From: an uncultured Alphaproteobacteria bacterium
GTDB taxonomy: Bacteria; Pseudomonadota; Alphaproteobacteria; Rhizobiales; Aestuariivirgaceae
Assembly (NCBI GenBank): GCA_937870685.1
Contig: CALMZX010000076.1
Location: forward strand, 1 to 64,000
Length of the DNA stretch: 64,000 nt
Direction: 5' to 3'
The position numbers and the translations under genes are program-made. The notes below the pieces were generated by a model that had not been told where the DNA came from, did not search any database, and worked only from the letters and a program-made list of their open reading frames with translations. This document shows, in pieces, positions 7,860 to 18,157 of the stretch (position 1 is the stretch's first letter; every line of letters begins with the position of its first letter).

Positions 7860-8267
7860 TCAGCGGCGCTTCTTGCTCTTGCGGCCAAGCCCCATGGACT
7901 TCGCCAGCTTGGAGCGCGTTTCCGCATAGCGCGGCGCCACCATCGGATAATCGGCGGCGAGGCCCCACTTGGCGCGGTACTGTTCGGGCGTGAGACTGTA
8001 CTTCACGCGCAGATGGCGCTTCAAGGATTTGAAGCGCTTTCCGTCTTCAAGGCAGATCAGATAGTCAGGGAAAACCGATTTCTTGATCGAAGACTTCTGC
8101 GGCTTGAGGTCAGGCGAAGCGGCCACGGCCTGTCCGGAGCCGACTGCCTGCAACGCACCGTGCACTTCAGCAACCAAGCGCGCGACATCGGCGCGCGGCA
8201 CTTCATTGCGCGACACATATGCGGCAACAACCTGCGCGGTGAGCGAGAGAAGAGATGTGTCAGTCAT
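7860..8267 (-). CDS. mucR: MucR/Ros family transcriptional regulator
   Basis: MucR proteins are zinc-finger-like regulators that bind AT-rich DNA and control exopolysaccharide, motility and cell-cycle genes. From the ATG at 8267 the protein is 135 residues. The N-terminal half is the oligomerisation region and the finger spans about 72-101 (CLEDGKRFKSLKRHL, then TPEQYRAKWGL, YPMVAPRYAETRS). Cys72, Asp75 and His85 occupy ligand positions, but the fourth is Lys89 instead of His, so classical four-ligand zinc binding is doubtful. An AGGAAA site precedes two adjacent ATGs (8270 and 8267). Confidence 0.85.
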   Translation of the reverse strand: MTDTSLLSLTAQVVAAYVSRNEVPRADVARLVAEVHGALQAVGSGQAVAASPDLKPQKSSIKKSVFPDYLICLEDGKRFKSLKRHLRVKYSLTPEQYRAKWGLAADYPMVAPRYAETRSKLAKSMGLGRKSKKRR

Positions 8268-8373
8268 CATGTATTTCCTGGTTCCAGAAAGAAAAAAGAG
8301 AGGATGGTGCCTTACGCGCCAATGCAAGACGAAGCAATACGCAACGAGGTTGACGTTTCAACTTGCGATATAT

Positions 8374-10383
8374 TCAGTGGACGGGGGCGTAGGGGCCGGC
8401 CTTGCGCACGGCCCAGTTCCAATAGGTGAGCAGGATGCGCGCCTTGTTGAGCGAGAGCGTGTCAAACATCGTCTGCAACTCGGTGGTGTCGCGCTCCGGA
8501 GCAAGAAGCGCGATTTCACCCCGCTTCAGTGCCGGCAGGAGATCGCCAACACTGGAGCGCGGGAAGCCGGCTGCCTTCAGCATCACAACAAGCGCTTCGC
8601 CCTCGCGATCCATCAGGATGCGGTGGATGGCTGCGGCATCGACATTCAGCGCCTCACCGAGTTTCGCGGCCGCAGTCTCGGTTCGTCCGCGGCAGGCGAC
8701 CTCAAGATACTCCATCACATCACCGGCGCTCGGCAGGTTGACGTCATCCTTGCCCTCGTCGCCAGCCTGCGCCGACAGCGTGATCTTCAGGATCTTCGTC
8801 AGTGTTTCCGAGTCCGTGAGGAAGCGGTGGAGCAGATAGCGGCGCAACTGCGGCGGCGCCGGCCAGAAAAGTTCAAAGGCATGCGGTGCACCGAGGTCGC
8901 CACGCGTCGAGAGCGGGGCCATCAGCTCGTCGTGCCTCGCGGCCTCCTCGATCAGCGCGTTGAATCCGTCGTGCGAAATTTCCGCGTTGGCATTGCGCAC
9001 CAGCGTGAGAAGCACGGAGGCGTCAGCCGTGGCAATCAGCTTGTCGCTGATGGCACGCGACAGCCTGCGGCGGCGGGCCACCATGCGGCGCTTGCCGGGA
9101 TTCTCTTCCGCCACAACCATGGCCAGGTCCTGGTCGGTGATGTGCATGCAATCTTCCAGCAGCGGGCCGGAGACTTCCACGCGGTCATCGCGGATCAGCT
9201 TGGCAACCAGCAGCTGCGGGGGATTGTCCATGATGGCAAGACGCTGGGACAGCATGGCCAGCGGCTTCACGGCGAGCTTGGGCAGGAGGCGCAGAAGCGT
9301 GTCCGCCGCCAGCGCACGTTCGTGCGGCAGGCCGGAACTCGATCCTGACGCCATCATGTCCAGAAGGGAGCGGGCAAGTTCCGCAGTTTCCACCTGCTCA
9401 TCTTCGCTGTAGTCGGCCACGAGTGCTGCAGCGGGCTCCTCCACCACAGGCTCCGCCGATACTTCGATGCGCGAGAGATCATGCTCGGGCGCAAGCATCT
9501 TTGTCACGTCAACACCCTGCTCCGCCGCCATGATCTCGGCAGCCTCGCGCAGGAATTCGGCGCGCTCTTCCAGGGTCGGGGTCGCCAGCACCTGGCGCCA
9601 GATGTTTTCGATGTCGAGCTGCTGCAGGCGGTTGCTGGCGTCTTCGCGCAGGCGCTCCTGCACCGCGTCCATGCTGGGCGGCGCAACGGTGATCTTCTCG
9701 CCATTCTCCTCAATCACCAGCGGTGGTGGCGGAGGCGGCGGTGGCGGAAGGATTTCAGGAAGCGCCACCGGTGCCGCAACCTTGTGTTCGGCGGAGAGAA
9801 TGCGGTCCAGCGGCGAGAGATGCGCCTGTGGCGCGGCAGCAGCAGGCTGTGCCGGGGCGGGCTCGAAGACAGGTTCAATTGCCGGTACCGCAACAGGCTC
9901 CGGCGGAATATCGGGCATGGCCTCCGGCGGGAATTCCGGTGCCACTTCAAGGACAAGTTCAGGCACGACGACAGGTTCCGCTTCGGCCTCGACGGTCATC
10001 ACCTCTTCGGTGCCTGCAGCGTCCTGATCGGGAATGCCGAAATCTTGCGCTGGTGGCGCATGCTGCGGAACTTCAGGATTGTCCTGCGGCAGGATCTCCG
10101 GTTCCGGCGCAAAGCTCACCGGAGCGGTGACATCATACACTTCCTGCGAAACATCAGGAGCAGATGCCAGTTCTGGCGGAGGTGCAACAATGACGGACGG
10201 TTCAGCGTGCTCATCGGGAGGCGGCACGGGTTGAACTTCAATGGGCGGAACGGCAATGGGCTGAACGGTGACAGGCGCCACGGCAATGTGCGGGACCTGC
10301 GCGGACGGATTCTTCAGCCGCTCGGTGAGCGCCCTGAAGCGGTCAGCGCCAATGCGGGGACGAATAGTCCCGGCAGCTGCCAT
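8374..10383 (-). CDS. DUF2336 domain protein with long Pro/Glu/Val-rich N-terminus
   Basis: A 669-residue protein. Residues about 30-240 are low complexity (Pro, Val, Glu, Ala), including a run of nine prolines. The C-terminal 350 residues match DUF2336, an alphaproteobacterial alpha-helical domain (RALAADTLLRLLPKL, LAVKPLAMLSQRLA, AAGFPRSSVGDLLPALK). Function unknown. I placed the start at 10383 because GGGGAGGG sits 7 bases upstream; ATGs at 10425/10422 and a start at 10473 are in frame but lack such a site. A TTAACCAT octamer (minus strand) lies about 125 bp upstream. Confidence 0.75.
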   Translation of the reverse strand: MAAAGTIRPRIGADRFRALTERLKNPSAQVPHIAVAPVTVQPIAVPPIEVQPVPPPDEHAEPSVIVAPPPELASAPDVSQEVYDVTAPVSFAPEPEILPQDNPEVPQHAPPAQDFGIPDQDAAGTEEVMTVEAEAEPVVVPELVLEVAPEFPPEAMPDIPPEPVAVPAIEPVFEPAPAQPAAAAPQAHLSPLDRILSAEHKVAAPVALPEILPPPPPPPPPLVIEENGEKITVAPPSMDAVQERLREDASNRLQQLDIENIWRQVLATPTLEERAEFLREAAEIMAAEQGVDVTKMLAPEHDLSRIEVSAEPVVEEPAAALVADYSEDEQVETAELARSLLDMMASGSSSGLPHERALAADTLLRLLPKLAVKPLAMLSQRLAIMDNPPQLLVAKLIRDDRVEVSGPLLEDCMHITDQDLAMVVAEENPGKRRMVARRRRLSRAISDKLIATADASVLLTLVRNANAEISHDGFNALIEEAARHDELMAPLSTRGDLGAPHAFELFWPAPPQLRRYLLHRFLTDSETLTKILKITLSAQAGDEGKDDVNLPSAGDVMEYLEVACRGRTETAAAKLGEALNVDAAAIHRILMDREGEALVVMLKAAGFPRSSVGDLLPALKRGEIALLAPERDTTELQTMFDTLSLNKARILLTYWNWAVRKAGPYAPVH

Positions 10384-10621
10384 TGCAGCGCCCTCCCCAC
10401 CTATGCCCACGTGTACAGTCATCATACCCAGAGACTTGTTTCCCCAAGCAATCCATGACGGAGACAGTTTCAAACTTGCTTAATTGCGACCAATCCCGTT
10501 GCCCTCCATGGTTAAGGTTTGAGGTTATGGTGAATGCTTGGTAAATTCCCCGTCATCTGCCGGAGCTGCCATTGGCGTGTGGCCCGATCCCACCTACATG
10601 TTGCGACGGAGGTTTTCAGTC

Positions 10622-11023
10622 ATGGGAAAGATCAGCAAGTCATCCGCGGAATGGAAAGCGCAACTGTCGCCGGAAGCCTATCGCGTGGCGCGCGAACACG
10701 GCACCGAACGGGCCGGAACGAGTCCGCTCAACGGTGAAAAGCGCAAGGGCATGTTCACCTGCGTGTGTTGCGGGAAGCCGCTGTTCTCGTCGGACGCGAA
10801 ATTCGAGTCCGGCACGGGTTGGCCCAGTTTCTACCAGCCCGCCGATGAGGCGGCCGTGGGCACACAGTCCGACCGCTCCTTCTTCATGAAGCGCACCGAA
10901 GTCCATTGCGCCGATTGCGAGGCCCATCTCGGCCATGTATTCCCGGACGGACCCCGCCCCACGGGCCTGCGCTATTGCATCAATGGCGTGGCCCTCGACT
11001 TCAAACCCGAAGGCACAGAATGA
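10622..11023 (+). CDS. msrB: Peptide-methionine (R)-S-oxide reductase
   Basis: MsrB reduces the R epimer of methionine sulfoxide in proteins. The 133-residue product has the two zinc CxxC pairs (Cys47/Cys50 and Cys96/Cys99), the [10 protein letters not shown] substrate motif and the catalytic Cys119 in RYCING. The start at 10622 is backed by GGAGG about 9 bases upstream; the frame is open further upstream without support. The stop overlaps the next gene's ATG (ATGA), so it is coupled to oligopeptidase B. Confidence 0.95.
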   Translation: MGKISKSSAEWKAQLSPEAYRVAREHGTERAGTSPLNGEKRKGMFTCVCCGKPLFSSDAKFESGTGWPSFYQPADEAAVGTQSDRSFFMKRTEVHCADCEAHLGHVFPDGPRPTGLRYCINGVALDFKPEGTE

Positions 11024-13116
11024 CCGAAACGAAGATGGCTCCGCCCGTGGCGGAGAAACGCCCCGTGACCGAAACCTGGCACGGCCACGCCAAGCAAGAT
11101 GACTACAAGTGGCTGAAGGCGGAGAACTGGCAGGCGGTGATGCAGGACCCGTCCCTGCTGCCGCAGGACATCCGCAGCTACCTGGAAGCGGAGAACGCGT
11201 TCACGAAAACCGCGATGGCAAGCACCGAAGCCTTGCAAGCGGCGCTGTTCGCGGAACTGAAGGGCCGGATCAAGGAGGATGACCAGTCGGTGCCATCGCC
11301 GGACGGGCCCTATGTGTATTCCTCCTCGTTTGTCATCGGCGGGCAATATCCGCTGCTCAAGCGCACGCCCAAGGCGGGTGGTGCGGAAGAACTGCTGTTC
11401 GACTGCAACCAACTCGCCAAGGGCAAGCCCTATTTCAGCCTTGGTGGGGTGGCGCGCTCACCGGATCACCGGCTCGCCGCGTGGTCGCAGGATGACAAGG
11501 GCTCGGAGTTCTACGAGATGCGCATCCGCGAGTTTGCGTCGGGCAAGGACCGGGACGAGGTTTTGCAGAACACCAGCGGTGGCGCCACCTGGTCAGCGGA
11601 CGGGCAGTATATCTTCTACACATTGCAGGATGAGCATCATCGCCCGCTCAAGAGCTACCGCCACAGGCTGGGCACGCAACAGGCCGATGACGTGCTGGTG
11701 TTCGAGGAGAAGGACACCGGCATGTTCACCGGGCTGGGCTCCACCCATTCCGAGCGCTTCATCATCATCAGCGTGCACGACCACGACACATCGGAATGCT
11801 GGCTGATCGATTCCGAAAAACCGCTGGAACAGCCCAAGCTGGTGGCCGCGCGGGTGCCTGGCATCGAGTACGAGATGGAGCACCACGGCGACCGCTTCAT
11901 CATCAAGACCAACATCAATGGTGCAGAAGACTACAAGCTGGTGACGGCTCCCGTCTCCGACCCCTCGCCCGGCAACTGGGTTGATCTTGTGCCACACCGC
12001 CCCGGCATTTTCCTTGTGGGATTTGCCGTGTTCAAGGACTGGCTGGTGCGACTGGAGCGCGAAAATGCGTTGCCGCGCATCATCGTGCGCAACATGACGA
12101 ACGGCGAAGAACACGCCATCGCCTTTGCTGAAGAGGCCTACTCGCTGGGTTTCGGTGACATGCGCGAGTTCGAGACCGACACCTTGCGCTTCAGCTATTC
12201 GTCTCCGACAACGCCATCGCAGGTGTTCGATTACAACATGCGCACGCGCGAGCGTGTGCTGCGCAAGACGCAGGAAGTTCCGTCTGGCCACGATCCCTCA
12301 CAATACGTGGCGCGGCGGTTGTTGGCGCCCGCCCATGATGGCGAACAGGTTCCGGTGACCCTGCTCTACCGCAAGGACGTGGCGCTGGACGGTTCCGCAC
12401 CGCTCTGGCTCTACGGGTATGGCTCCTACGGCATTTCCATGCCCTCCGGCTTCAACACCAACATCCTCTCGCTGGTGAACCGCGGCTTCATCTATGCCGT
12501 GGCGCACATTCGTGGCGGCCAGGAAAAGGGCCGCCGCTGGTACAAGTCCGGCAAGCTCGACAAGAAGATGAATACCTTCCGGGATTTCATTTCCGTGGGC
12601 GAACATCTGGTGAAACAGGGCCTGACGCGCCGGGGCGAGATCGTGGCGCAGGGCGGCAGTGCCGGTGGCTTGCTGATGGGTGCTGTTGCCAACATGGCGC
12701 CGGACCTGTTCAAGGCCATCGTGGCGGAGGTGCCTTTCGTCGACGCGCTCACCACCATGCTGGATGACACGCTGCCGCTCACTCCGCCCGAATGGCCGGA
12801 ATGGGGCAATCCGATTGAAGACAAGGCCGCCTACGAAACCATTGCCGCCTATGCGCCCTATGAGAATGTGCGGGCGCAAGCCTACCCCCACATCTTCGCG
12901 CTGGGTGGCCTCACCGACCCGCGGGTCACCTATTGGGAGCCGGCGAAGTGGATGGCGAAGCTCCGTATACTGAATACCTCCGCAAACATGCTGCTGCTCA
13001 AGATCAACATGGGGGCCGGCCACGGCGGTGCTTCAGGGCGTTTTGACAGGCTGAAGGAAGTGGCAGAGGTCTATGCCTTCGGCCTGATGGTGACGGGTAA
13101 GATGAATGCTGCTTGA
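11020..13116 (+). CDS. ptrB: Oligopeptidase B (S9A serine peptidase)
   Basis: Cleaves peptides after Arg or Lys in the cytosol. The 698-residue protein has the S9A layout: an N-terminal beta-propeller ([16 protein letters not shown]-like blades) and a C-terminal alpha/beta hydrolase domain. The catalytic triad reads Ser547 (GGSAGG), Asp633 (GLTDPRV) and His668 (GAGHGG). Its ATG overlaps the msrB stop, and its end overlaps the next hydrolase by 11 bp, so the three genes form an operon. Confidence 0.93.
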   Translation: MTETKMAPPVAEKRPVTETWHGHAKQDDYKWLKAENWQAVMQDPSLLPQDIRSYLEAENAFTKTAMASTEALQAALFAELKGRIKEDDQSVPSPDGPYVYSSSFVIGGQYPLLKRTPKAGGAEELLFDCNQLAKGKPYFSLGGVARSPDHRLAAWSQDDKGSEFYEMRIREFASGKDRDEVLQNTSGGATWSADGQYIFYTLQDEHHRPLKSYRHRLGTQQADDVLVFEEKDTGMFTGLGSTHSERFIIISVHDHDTSECWLIDSEKPLEQPKLVAARVPGIEYEMEHHGDRFIIKTNINGAEDYKLVTAPVSDPSPGNWVDLVPHRPGIFLVGFAVFKDWLVRLERENALPRIIVRNMTNGEEHAIAFAEEAYSLGFGDMREFETDTLRFSYSSPTTPSQVFDYNMRTRERVLRKTQEVPSGHDPSQYVARRLLAPAHDGEQVPVTLLYRKDVALDGSAPLWLYGYGSYGISMPSGFNTNILSLVNRGFIYAVAHIRGGQEKGRRWYKSGKLDKKMNTFRDFISVGEHLVKQGLTRRGEIVAQGGSAGGLLMGAVANMAPDLFKAIVAEVPFVDALTTMLDDTLPLTPPEWPEWGNPIEDKAAYETIAAYAPYENVRAQAYPHIFALGGLTDPRVTYWEPAKWMAKLRILNTSANMLLLKINMGAGHGGASGRFDRLKEVAEVYAFGLMVTGKMNAA

Positions 13117-13651
13117 TTCCTCCAAAGCCTCGCTGCTGGTGATTGACATTCAGGAACGGCTTCTGCCCGCCATGGCGGAAGCGGACCGGGTGGTGGCGAA
13201 GGCGTCGATTCTTATGACGGCGGCGCGGGAACTGGGCCTGCCCATCACTGTGTCGGAGCAGTATCCGAAGGGTTTGGGGCGCACCGTGCCGCAGCTTGCA
13301 GCCAATGATGCCGAGGTGTTCGAGAAACTCACCTTCTCCTGCTGGCGCGATGAGGCGATGAAGGATCATCTCATCAAACTGCATGAAGGCGGGCGGCCGC
13401 TTGTTGTGGTGGCGGGGATCGAAGCGCATGTGTGTGTTCTGCAAACCTGCGTGGACCTCGCCAGTGCGGGCTTCGGGGTGTTTGCCGTGACCGATGCCAT
13501 GTCGTCACGCGCGCCCGCCTCCGCCGACCTCGCCTTCTCGCGCCTGCGCCACGCCGGGGTGGAAGCCGTGAACACCGAAATGGCGCTGTTCGAACTGCTA
13601 GAAAAAGCGGGCACGCCGCAGTTCAAGGCACTGAGCGGGTTGATCCGGTGA
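13106..13651 (+). CDS. Isochorismatase-like cysteine hydrolase
   Basis: A 181-residue isochorismatase/nicotinamidase superfamily protein. The catalytic triad is intact: Asp14 (LLVIDIQ), Lys74 (FEKLTFSCW) and Cys110 (GIEAHVCV). The short length and motif spacing match the YcaC-like group of hydrolases, whose substrate is usually unknown. It overlaps the end of ptrB by 11 bp and is co-transcribed with it. Confidence 0.88.
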   Translation: MLLDSSKASLLVIDIQERLLPAMAEADRVVAKASILMTAARELGLPITVSEQYPKGLGRTVPQLAANDAEVFEKLTFSCWRDEAMKDHLIKLHEGGRPLVVVAGIEAHVCVLQTCVDLASAGFGVFAVTDAMSSRAPASADLAFSRLRHAGVEAVNTEMALFELLEKAGTPQFKALSGLIR

Positions 13652-13653
13652 GA

Positions 13654-14835
13654 TCAGCAAGCTGGTGCGGCAGGCAGGTTCGCAAAACGATCTGACGTCC
13701 ACTGCGCCAACGCGGAAGACAACGGCGAATCCGGAGCCACCAGCGATATGTGGTCGCGGCCCGCAATGACGCGATAGTCGATGGGCTGACCTTCCGCGCA
13801 GCGCGCGGTGGCGTAGGATTTCTGCACGGATTCCAGCACGAGGTCATCCTTTTCGCCTTGCGCCAGCAGCACGGGAACCGGGAACGGCCCGTCGGGCGTG
13901 TTTTCGCCGAGTCTTTTCCCCATCGCACCCTGCAACAGCTCGTTGTCGAAAATGCCCGCTGCAGGCAAAAGTGCCGTTTCAGCAACGGAGTACAGCGTTT
14001 CAAGACCACCAACACAGCGACCTGCGATGTCCGCCGTGAGAAGCGCCGGCAATCCTGAAACGAGTTCGTTGCGTTTCACATCAGGATAGGTGGCGGCATA
14101 GGCATACAGCAGATAGGACGAGACAATTTTTCCGAACACGCCCTTCTGCGAAGAATTGAGCAGCGCCTTCAGATCACTTGCCGGTGCGAGGGCAGCAATG
14201 CCCAGCACATTCACGTCCGGCGCGTAGCTGGAGGCAATCATTCCCGTCCACAGGGCGCTGTTGCCACCCTGCGAATGGCCCCAGACGACAACGCGGTTGT
14301 CGAGCGCCAGGCTATCCACCGTCCGCGCGGCGCGCACGGCATCCAGCACATTTCGGGCGGCGTCAGCGCCGACGAGATAGGCATGGCCGCCGTCCGTGCC
14401 GAGCCCCACATAGTCGGTGGCAACATAAGTCCAGCCCCTGTCCTGCAATTCACCGAGGGCTGGTACATTGGCAAAGGGCATGGTGACGGATGGAGCACAG
14501 CCGGGGGCCACGCCCGTGGTGCCATGGGCCCAGGCCACAACGGGTGATGGCGCTGCCGTCTGGAGGGGCTGCATGATGATGGCACTTGCAACTGCGGGTC
14601 GGCCGTCCAGCCGCGTGGTGGCGTAGAGAATGCGCTGGGCTTGCATGCCGCGTGGCACATCAAGTCCATAGGGCTCGGCACGCAGGAGTTTGCCCGGGTC
14701 GCCCGGTGCACCATTCCATGTGTAGAAGTCATCCGGTTTTACCGGGCGCGCTGCCCACCAGGCAATGCCAGCGAGAAGCGCCGCGGTCGCGCAAGTGACA
14801 AGTGATGCTTTGAGCAGTGCATTGCGCCAGGACAT
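13654..14835 (-). CDS. Secreted alpha/beta-hydrolase, LIP (secretory lipase) family
   Basis: A 393-residue protein with an N-terminal signal or anchor helix (about 9-28) and an alpha/beta-hydrolase fold. The nucleophile lies in [21 protein letters not shown] forms the oxyanion region; and [11 protein letters not shown] and AGRDHISLV supply the acid and histidine. Several cysteines fit an exported protein. It is convergent with the isochorismatase-like gene, 2 bp apart, and divergent from gcdH. Confidence 0.82.
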   Translation of the reverse strand: MSWRNALLKASLVTCATAALLAGIAWWAARPVKPDDFYTWNGAPGDPGKLLRAEPYGLDVPRGMQAQRILYATTRLDGRPAVASAIIMQPLQTAAPSPVVAWAHGTTGVAPGCAPSVTMPFANVPALGELQDRGWTYVATDYVGLGTDGGHAYLVGADAARNVLDAVRAARTVDSLALDNRVVVWGHSQGGNSALWTGMIASSYAPDVNVLGIAALAPASDLKALLNSSQKGVFGKIVSSYLLYAYAATYPDVKRNELVSGLPALLTADIAGRCVGGLETLYSVAETALLPAAGIFDNELLQGAMGKRLGENTPDGPFPVPVLLAQGEKDDLVLESVQKSYATARCAEGQPIDYRVIAGRDHISLVAPDSPLSSALAQWTSDRFANLPAAPAC

Positions 14836-15010
14836 GAAACCGCTCCCTCTTTCACTCGCCCCCCTGGATCACCATAAGCAAAGGGCCGGAGGCCGCAAGC
14901 CTTTGTCCCGGATGATGTGTGCCCCGTGCAACGCCCTCATTCGTTCCGCTGATTTGACTTTGGGCTGTGGCGGGGCTTCAATGGTGCATTGCAAACACAT
15001 TGGGACAATC

Positions 15011-16192
15011 ATGGCCAAACTCGCTGATTTCAACTGGGAAGACCCGCTCGATCTGGAAAGCCTGCTCTCGGAAGACGAGCGCATGATCCGCGACTCGGCC
15101 CGCGCCTTCGCGCAGGACAAGCTGATGCCGCGGGTGAAGTCGGCCTTCCGCGAGGAGCGCTTTGACCGGGAGATCATGAGCGAGTTGGGCGAGATGGGCT
15201 TCCTCGGCGTGATGACCTCGGACGCCTATGGCGGCTCGGGCCTCGGCTATGTGGCCTATGGCCTTGTGGCACGCGAGGTGGAGCGGGTCGACTCCGGCTA
15301 CCGCTCGGCCATGAGCGTGCAGAACTCGCTTGTCATGCACCCGATCGAGGAATTCGGCAGCGAGGCGCAGAAGCAGAAGTATCTGCCGCGCCTGGCCACG
15401 GGTGAGATCATCGGCTGCTTCGGATTGACGGAGCCGGATGCGGGCTCTGATCCCGGCGGCATGAAGACCCGCGCCGCCAAGGTGCAGGGTGGCTATGTTC
15501 TGAACGGCGCCAAGATGTGGATCACCAATTCGCCGATCTCCGACATCGCCGTCGTCTGGGCGAAGGACGAGGCGGGCGATATCCGCGGTTTCATTGTGGA
15601 GCGCGGCATGAAGGGTTTCTCGACGCCGGAGATCAAGGGCAAGATTTCGCTGCGCGCCTCGATCACCGGCGAAATCGTGCTGCACAATGTTGAAGTGCCT
15701 GAGGATGCCATGCTGCCCAAGGCCAAGGGACTGGGTGGACCGTTTTCATGCCTGAACAAGGCGCGCTTCGGCATCGCTTGGGGTGTGATGGGCGCGGCTG
15801 AGGATTGCTGGCACCGGGCGCGCCAATACACGCTCGACCGCAAGCAGTTCGGCAAGCCGCTCGCCGCCAACCAGCTGGTGCAGAAGAAGCTGGCGGACAT
15901 GCAGACGGAGATCGCACTCGGCCTGCACGGCTGCCTGTCGCTGGGGCGCGGACTTGAACGCGGCACCATCGCACCGCCGGCCATTTCGCTGATGAAGCGC
16001 AACAACTGCGGCAAGTCTCTGGATGTGGCGCGGGCCGCTCGTGACATGCACGGCGGCAACGGCATCTCGGACGAGTATCACGTCATCCGCCACATGGTGA
16101 ACCTGGAAACGGTGAACACCTATGAAGGCACCCATGACGTGCATGCCCTCATCCTCGGCCGGGCGCAGACGGGATTGCAGGCGTTCATGTGA
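15011..16192 (+). CDS. gcdH: Glutaryl-CoA dehydrogenase (acyl-CoA dehydrogenase family)
   Basis: FAD enzyme that oxidises and decarboxylates glutaryl-CoA to crotonyl-CoA in lysine and tryptophan breakdown. The 393-residue product has the catalytic base Glu372 in [16 protein letters not shown]. It also has the ERVDSGYRS stretch (Arg92, Ser95, Arg98, Ser99 area) typical of glutaryl-CoA binding, and the [16 protein letters not shown] flavin region. I chose the ATG at 15011 ([13 protein letters not shown]) because homologues begin there; the frame is open back to 14765. It appears to be a single-gene unit. Confidence 0.93.
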   Translation: MAKLADFNWEDPLDLESLLSEDERMIRDSARAFAQDKLMPRVKSAFREERFDREIMSELGEMGFLGVMTSDAYGGSGLGYVAYGLVAREVERVDSGYRSAMSVQNSLVMHPIEEFGSEAQKQKYLPRLATGEIIGCFGLTEPDAGSDPGGMKTRAAKVQGGYVLNGAKMWITNSPISDIAVVWAKDEAGDIRGFIVERGMKGFSTPEIKGKISLRASITGEIVLHNVEVPEDAMLPKAKGLGGPFSCLNKARFGIAWGVMGAAEDCWHRARQYTLDRKQFGKPLAANQLVQKKLADMQTEIALGLHGCLSLGRGLERGTIAPPAISLMKRNNCGKSLDVARAARDMHGGNGISDEYHVIRHMVNLETVNTYEGTHDVHALILGRAQTGLQAFM

Positions 16193-16228
16193 GTGCAATC
16201 CCGGGCAACTTGCACGTCGAAAGGCGTG

Positions 16229-17005
16229 TCAGAAATACGCCCACAGCGGATTGGATGAATCGAAGAGCAGCCTGATCGCCATGGCGATGCAGACGAGGAC
16301 CAGCAGCGGGCGGATGATGCGTGCGCCGTTGCGGATCGCCACATGCGCGCCGATGTAGGCACCCACAAGCTGGGCCAGCCCCATCACCAGTCCGATGACC
16401 AGCACGATCTTCGCGGTGAAGGCGAAGATCAGCAGGGCCGCCAGGTTTGAGGTGAAGTTAAGAAGCTTGGTGCGGGCCGTGGCCTCGATGATGCCAAGGC
16501 CAAAGATGCTGACCAGTGCCAGCATGAAGAACGAGCCCGTGCCGGGGCCGAAGAAGCCGTCATAGAAGCCGATGACGGGTGCGAGCCCGAAGGCGAAGGC
16601 GGCCATGGGGAAGACGGGTTCGGAGGCTTCATCGGTGAGGCGCGGCGACAGGGCGAAATAGAGCGCCACGGCGAGCAGCAGCACCGGCATGATGATGGAG
16701 AGCAGCGCGCGCGGCGCGGCGGACACCATCAGCACGCCCAAGGCAGCGCCCACGAATACGAGCGCCACGGTTTTCCAATGGGCGCGCGGATCGAGCAGGC
16801 CCTTTTTCCAGAACGTGTAGGTCGCCGACGCCGTGCCGAAGGTGCCTTGCATCTTGTTGGTGGCAAGGGCCGTCAGCGGATCGAGCCCGGCCAAGAGCAG
16901 CGAGGGCAGCGCCAGCATGCCGCCGCCGCCCGCGATTGAATCGATGAAGCCCGCCACGAGACCGACGAGGGCGAGCAGCGCAAGGGTGAAAATGTCGACG
17001 TCCAT
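16229..17005 (-). CDS. TSUP family sulfite/anion exporter (TauE/SafE)
   Basis: A 258-residue integral membrane protein with about eight helices and the TauE/SafE signatures near the N-terminus (GFIDSIAGGGGMLALPSLLLAGL, TNKMQGTFGTASATY). These proteins move sulfite, sulfonate or other organic anions across the inner membrane. It lies 5 bp downstream of the TetR gene on the same strand, so it may share that regulator's transcript. Confidence 0.87.
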   Translation of the reverse strand: MDVDIFTLALLALVGLVAGFIDSIAGGGGMLALPSLLLAGLDPLTALATNKMQGTFGTASATYTFWKKGLLDPRAHWKTVALVFVGAALGVLMVSAAPRALLSIIMPVLLLAVALYFALSPRLTDEASEPVFPMAAFAFGLAPVIGFYDGFFGPGTGSFFMLALVSIFGLGIIEATARTKLLNFTSNLAALLIFAFTAKIVLVIGLVMGLAQLVGAYIGAHVAIRNGARIIRPLLVLVCIAMAIRLLFDSSNPLWAYF

Positions 17006-17010
17006 TCAGC

Positions 17011-17607
17011 CTATGTATCGGATTGCAGGCCGGCAATCACCAGCCGCGTGATGGCCTCCACAGCCTGATCGGGATCGATGTGGGGCGGTGTCGCTTGGTC
17101 GAGCAGCAGCATGGAAAAGCCATGGCAGGCCGACCAGACCATGAGGGCGCCCGTTGGCGCGCGCTGGGGACCGGCCAGGGCGATCACCTCGCGCTCCAAT
17201 TGCTGCCAGGCGGCGAAGGCGGCATGCATCATGCGAGGCGTGCGTTCTACCCCTGCCCGTTTGCCGAACATGAGGCCGTAGGTGGCGCGGTTCCCTTGTG
17301 CAAAGCGCACATAGGCGCGGGACATGTCCTGCAACCGGGCGGCGGCGGACTGGTCGTTGCCCCGGCCTGCCGCCTCGTCCAGGGCGGTCACGAAACGCTC
17401 GAAGCCACGGCCCGCCAGTTCGCCATAGAGTTCTCCGACAGTGGCGAAATGGTGCTTGGGGGCGGCATGGGAGACCCCGGCGCGGCGGGCGATCTCGCGC
17501 AGCGAGACCTTTTCCAGCGGCAGATCGGCCAGCGCATCCTCGGCGGCATTCAGCAACGCGTCGCGCAAGTCTCCGTGATGATACGGTTTTTTCGTTTCCC
17601 CGGACAT
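17011..17607 (-). CDS. TetR/AcrR family transcriptional regulator
   Basis: A 198-residue regulator with an N-terminal TetR helix-turn-helix (DALLNAAEDALADLPLEKVSLREIARRAGVSHAAPKHHF, about 16-52) and a C-terminal ligand and dimer domain. It is divergent from the ABA4-like gene across 106 bp containing two inverted repeats. It therefore probably represses that gene, the membrane gene behind it, and itself with the TSUP exporter. Confidence 0.87.
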   Translation of the reverse strand: MSGETKKPYHHGDLRDALLNAAEDALADLPLEKVSLREIARRAGVSHAAPKHHFATVGELYGELAGRGFERFVTALDEAAGRGNDQSAAARLQDMSRAYVRFAQGNRATYGLMFGKRAGVERTPRMMHAAFAAWQQLEREVIALAGPQRAPTGALMVWSACHGFSMLLLDQATPPHIDPDQAVEAITRLVIAGLQSDT

Positions 17608-17646
17608 ATGGCGGAAGCTAGGCGAGTCGCCACATCTTTACAACGT

Positions 17647-17700
17647 CAAAATATCTTGACGGCGTCAATATTTTGAGTCAGATGTTGCCACCGTCAACAT
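17647..17700. promoter_or_regulatory. Probable TetR operator: two inverted repeats
   Basis: In the divergent gap, TTGACGGCGTCAA (17656-17668) is a near-perfect palindrome. Its flanks extend the symmetry, CAAAATAT on the left and TATTTTG on the right (17647-17675). A second repeat, ATGTTG then CAACAT (17682-17700), carries the same GTCAA half-site, and a further CGTCAA lies at 17644. Location and symmetry fit TetR binding that blocks both promoters. Confidence 0.6.
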
Positions 17701-17713
17701 TGAGGCGCATTCC

Positions 17714-18148
17714 ATGACAGCCGAGCAAGTCTTTGCCATTGCCAACCCTGCCGCTCTCGCGGGCTGGCTGGTGCTGGCTTTTGCCGTGATCCACAGAAAC
17801 GCGCACCTGCGTGACGCGGTTGCCGGGCGCTGGTGGCCGTTGGGCTTCGCCGCGCTCTACTCGCTGCTGATCCTGCTGTTCTTCGGCCGGTCGCCCGGCG
17901 GCTTTGACACGCTGGCCAACGTGCAGCTGCTCTTCACCTCCCCCTGGGCGGCGCTGGCGGGGTGGATCCACTATCTGGCCTTTGACCTGTTCATGGGTGC
18001 CCTTGTGGCACGGCGCGTGATGGAGGCAGGCGCCAGCCGCTGGTGGCTGGCGGGACTTCTGCCCGCCACCTTCCTGTTCGGTCCCATGGGCTTTCTCGCC
18101 AGCGAGATCGTCCTTCTCCTCACCCGCTCGCAACCCCACACCGCCTGA
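17714..18148 (+). CDS. ABA4-like family membrane protein
   Basis: A 144-residue protein with four predicted membrane helices and the ABA4-like signatures (LFTSPWAALAGWIHYLAFDLFMGALVARR, FGPMGFLASEIVLLL). The plant namesake ABA4 works in neoxanthin formation; the bacterial role is unknown. It is the first gene of a two-gene operon (9-bp gap) facing the TetR gene. Confidence 0.82.
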   Translation: MTAEQVFAIANPAALAGWLVLAFAVIHRNAHLRDAVAGRWWPLGFAALYSLLILLFFGRSPGGFDTLANVQLLFTSPWAALAGWIHYLAFDLFMGALVARRVMEAGASRWWLAGLLPATFLFGPMGFLASEIVLLLTRSQPHTA

Positions 18149-18157
18149 GGCCCTGCC

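Noticed and set aside
8083-9348. 421-codon plus-strand frame opposite MucR and DUF2336
   Set aside because: Spans two genes on the other strand and their gap, with no domain and no ribosome-binding site.
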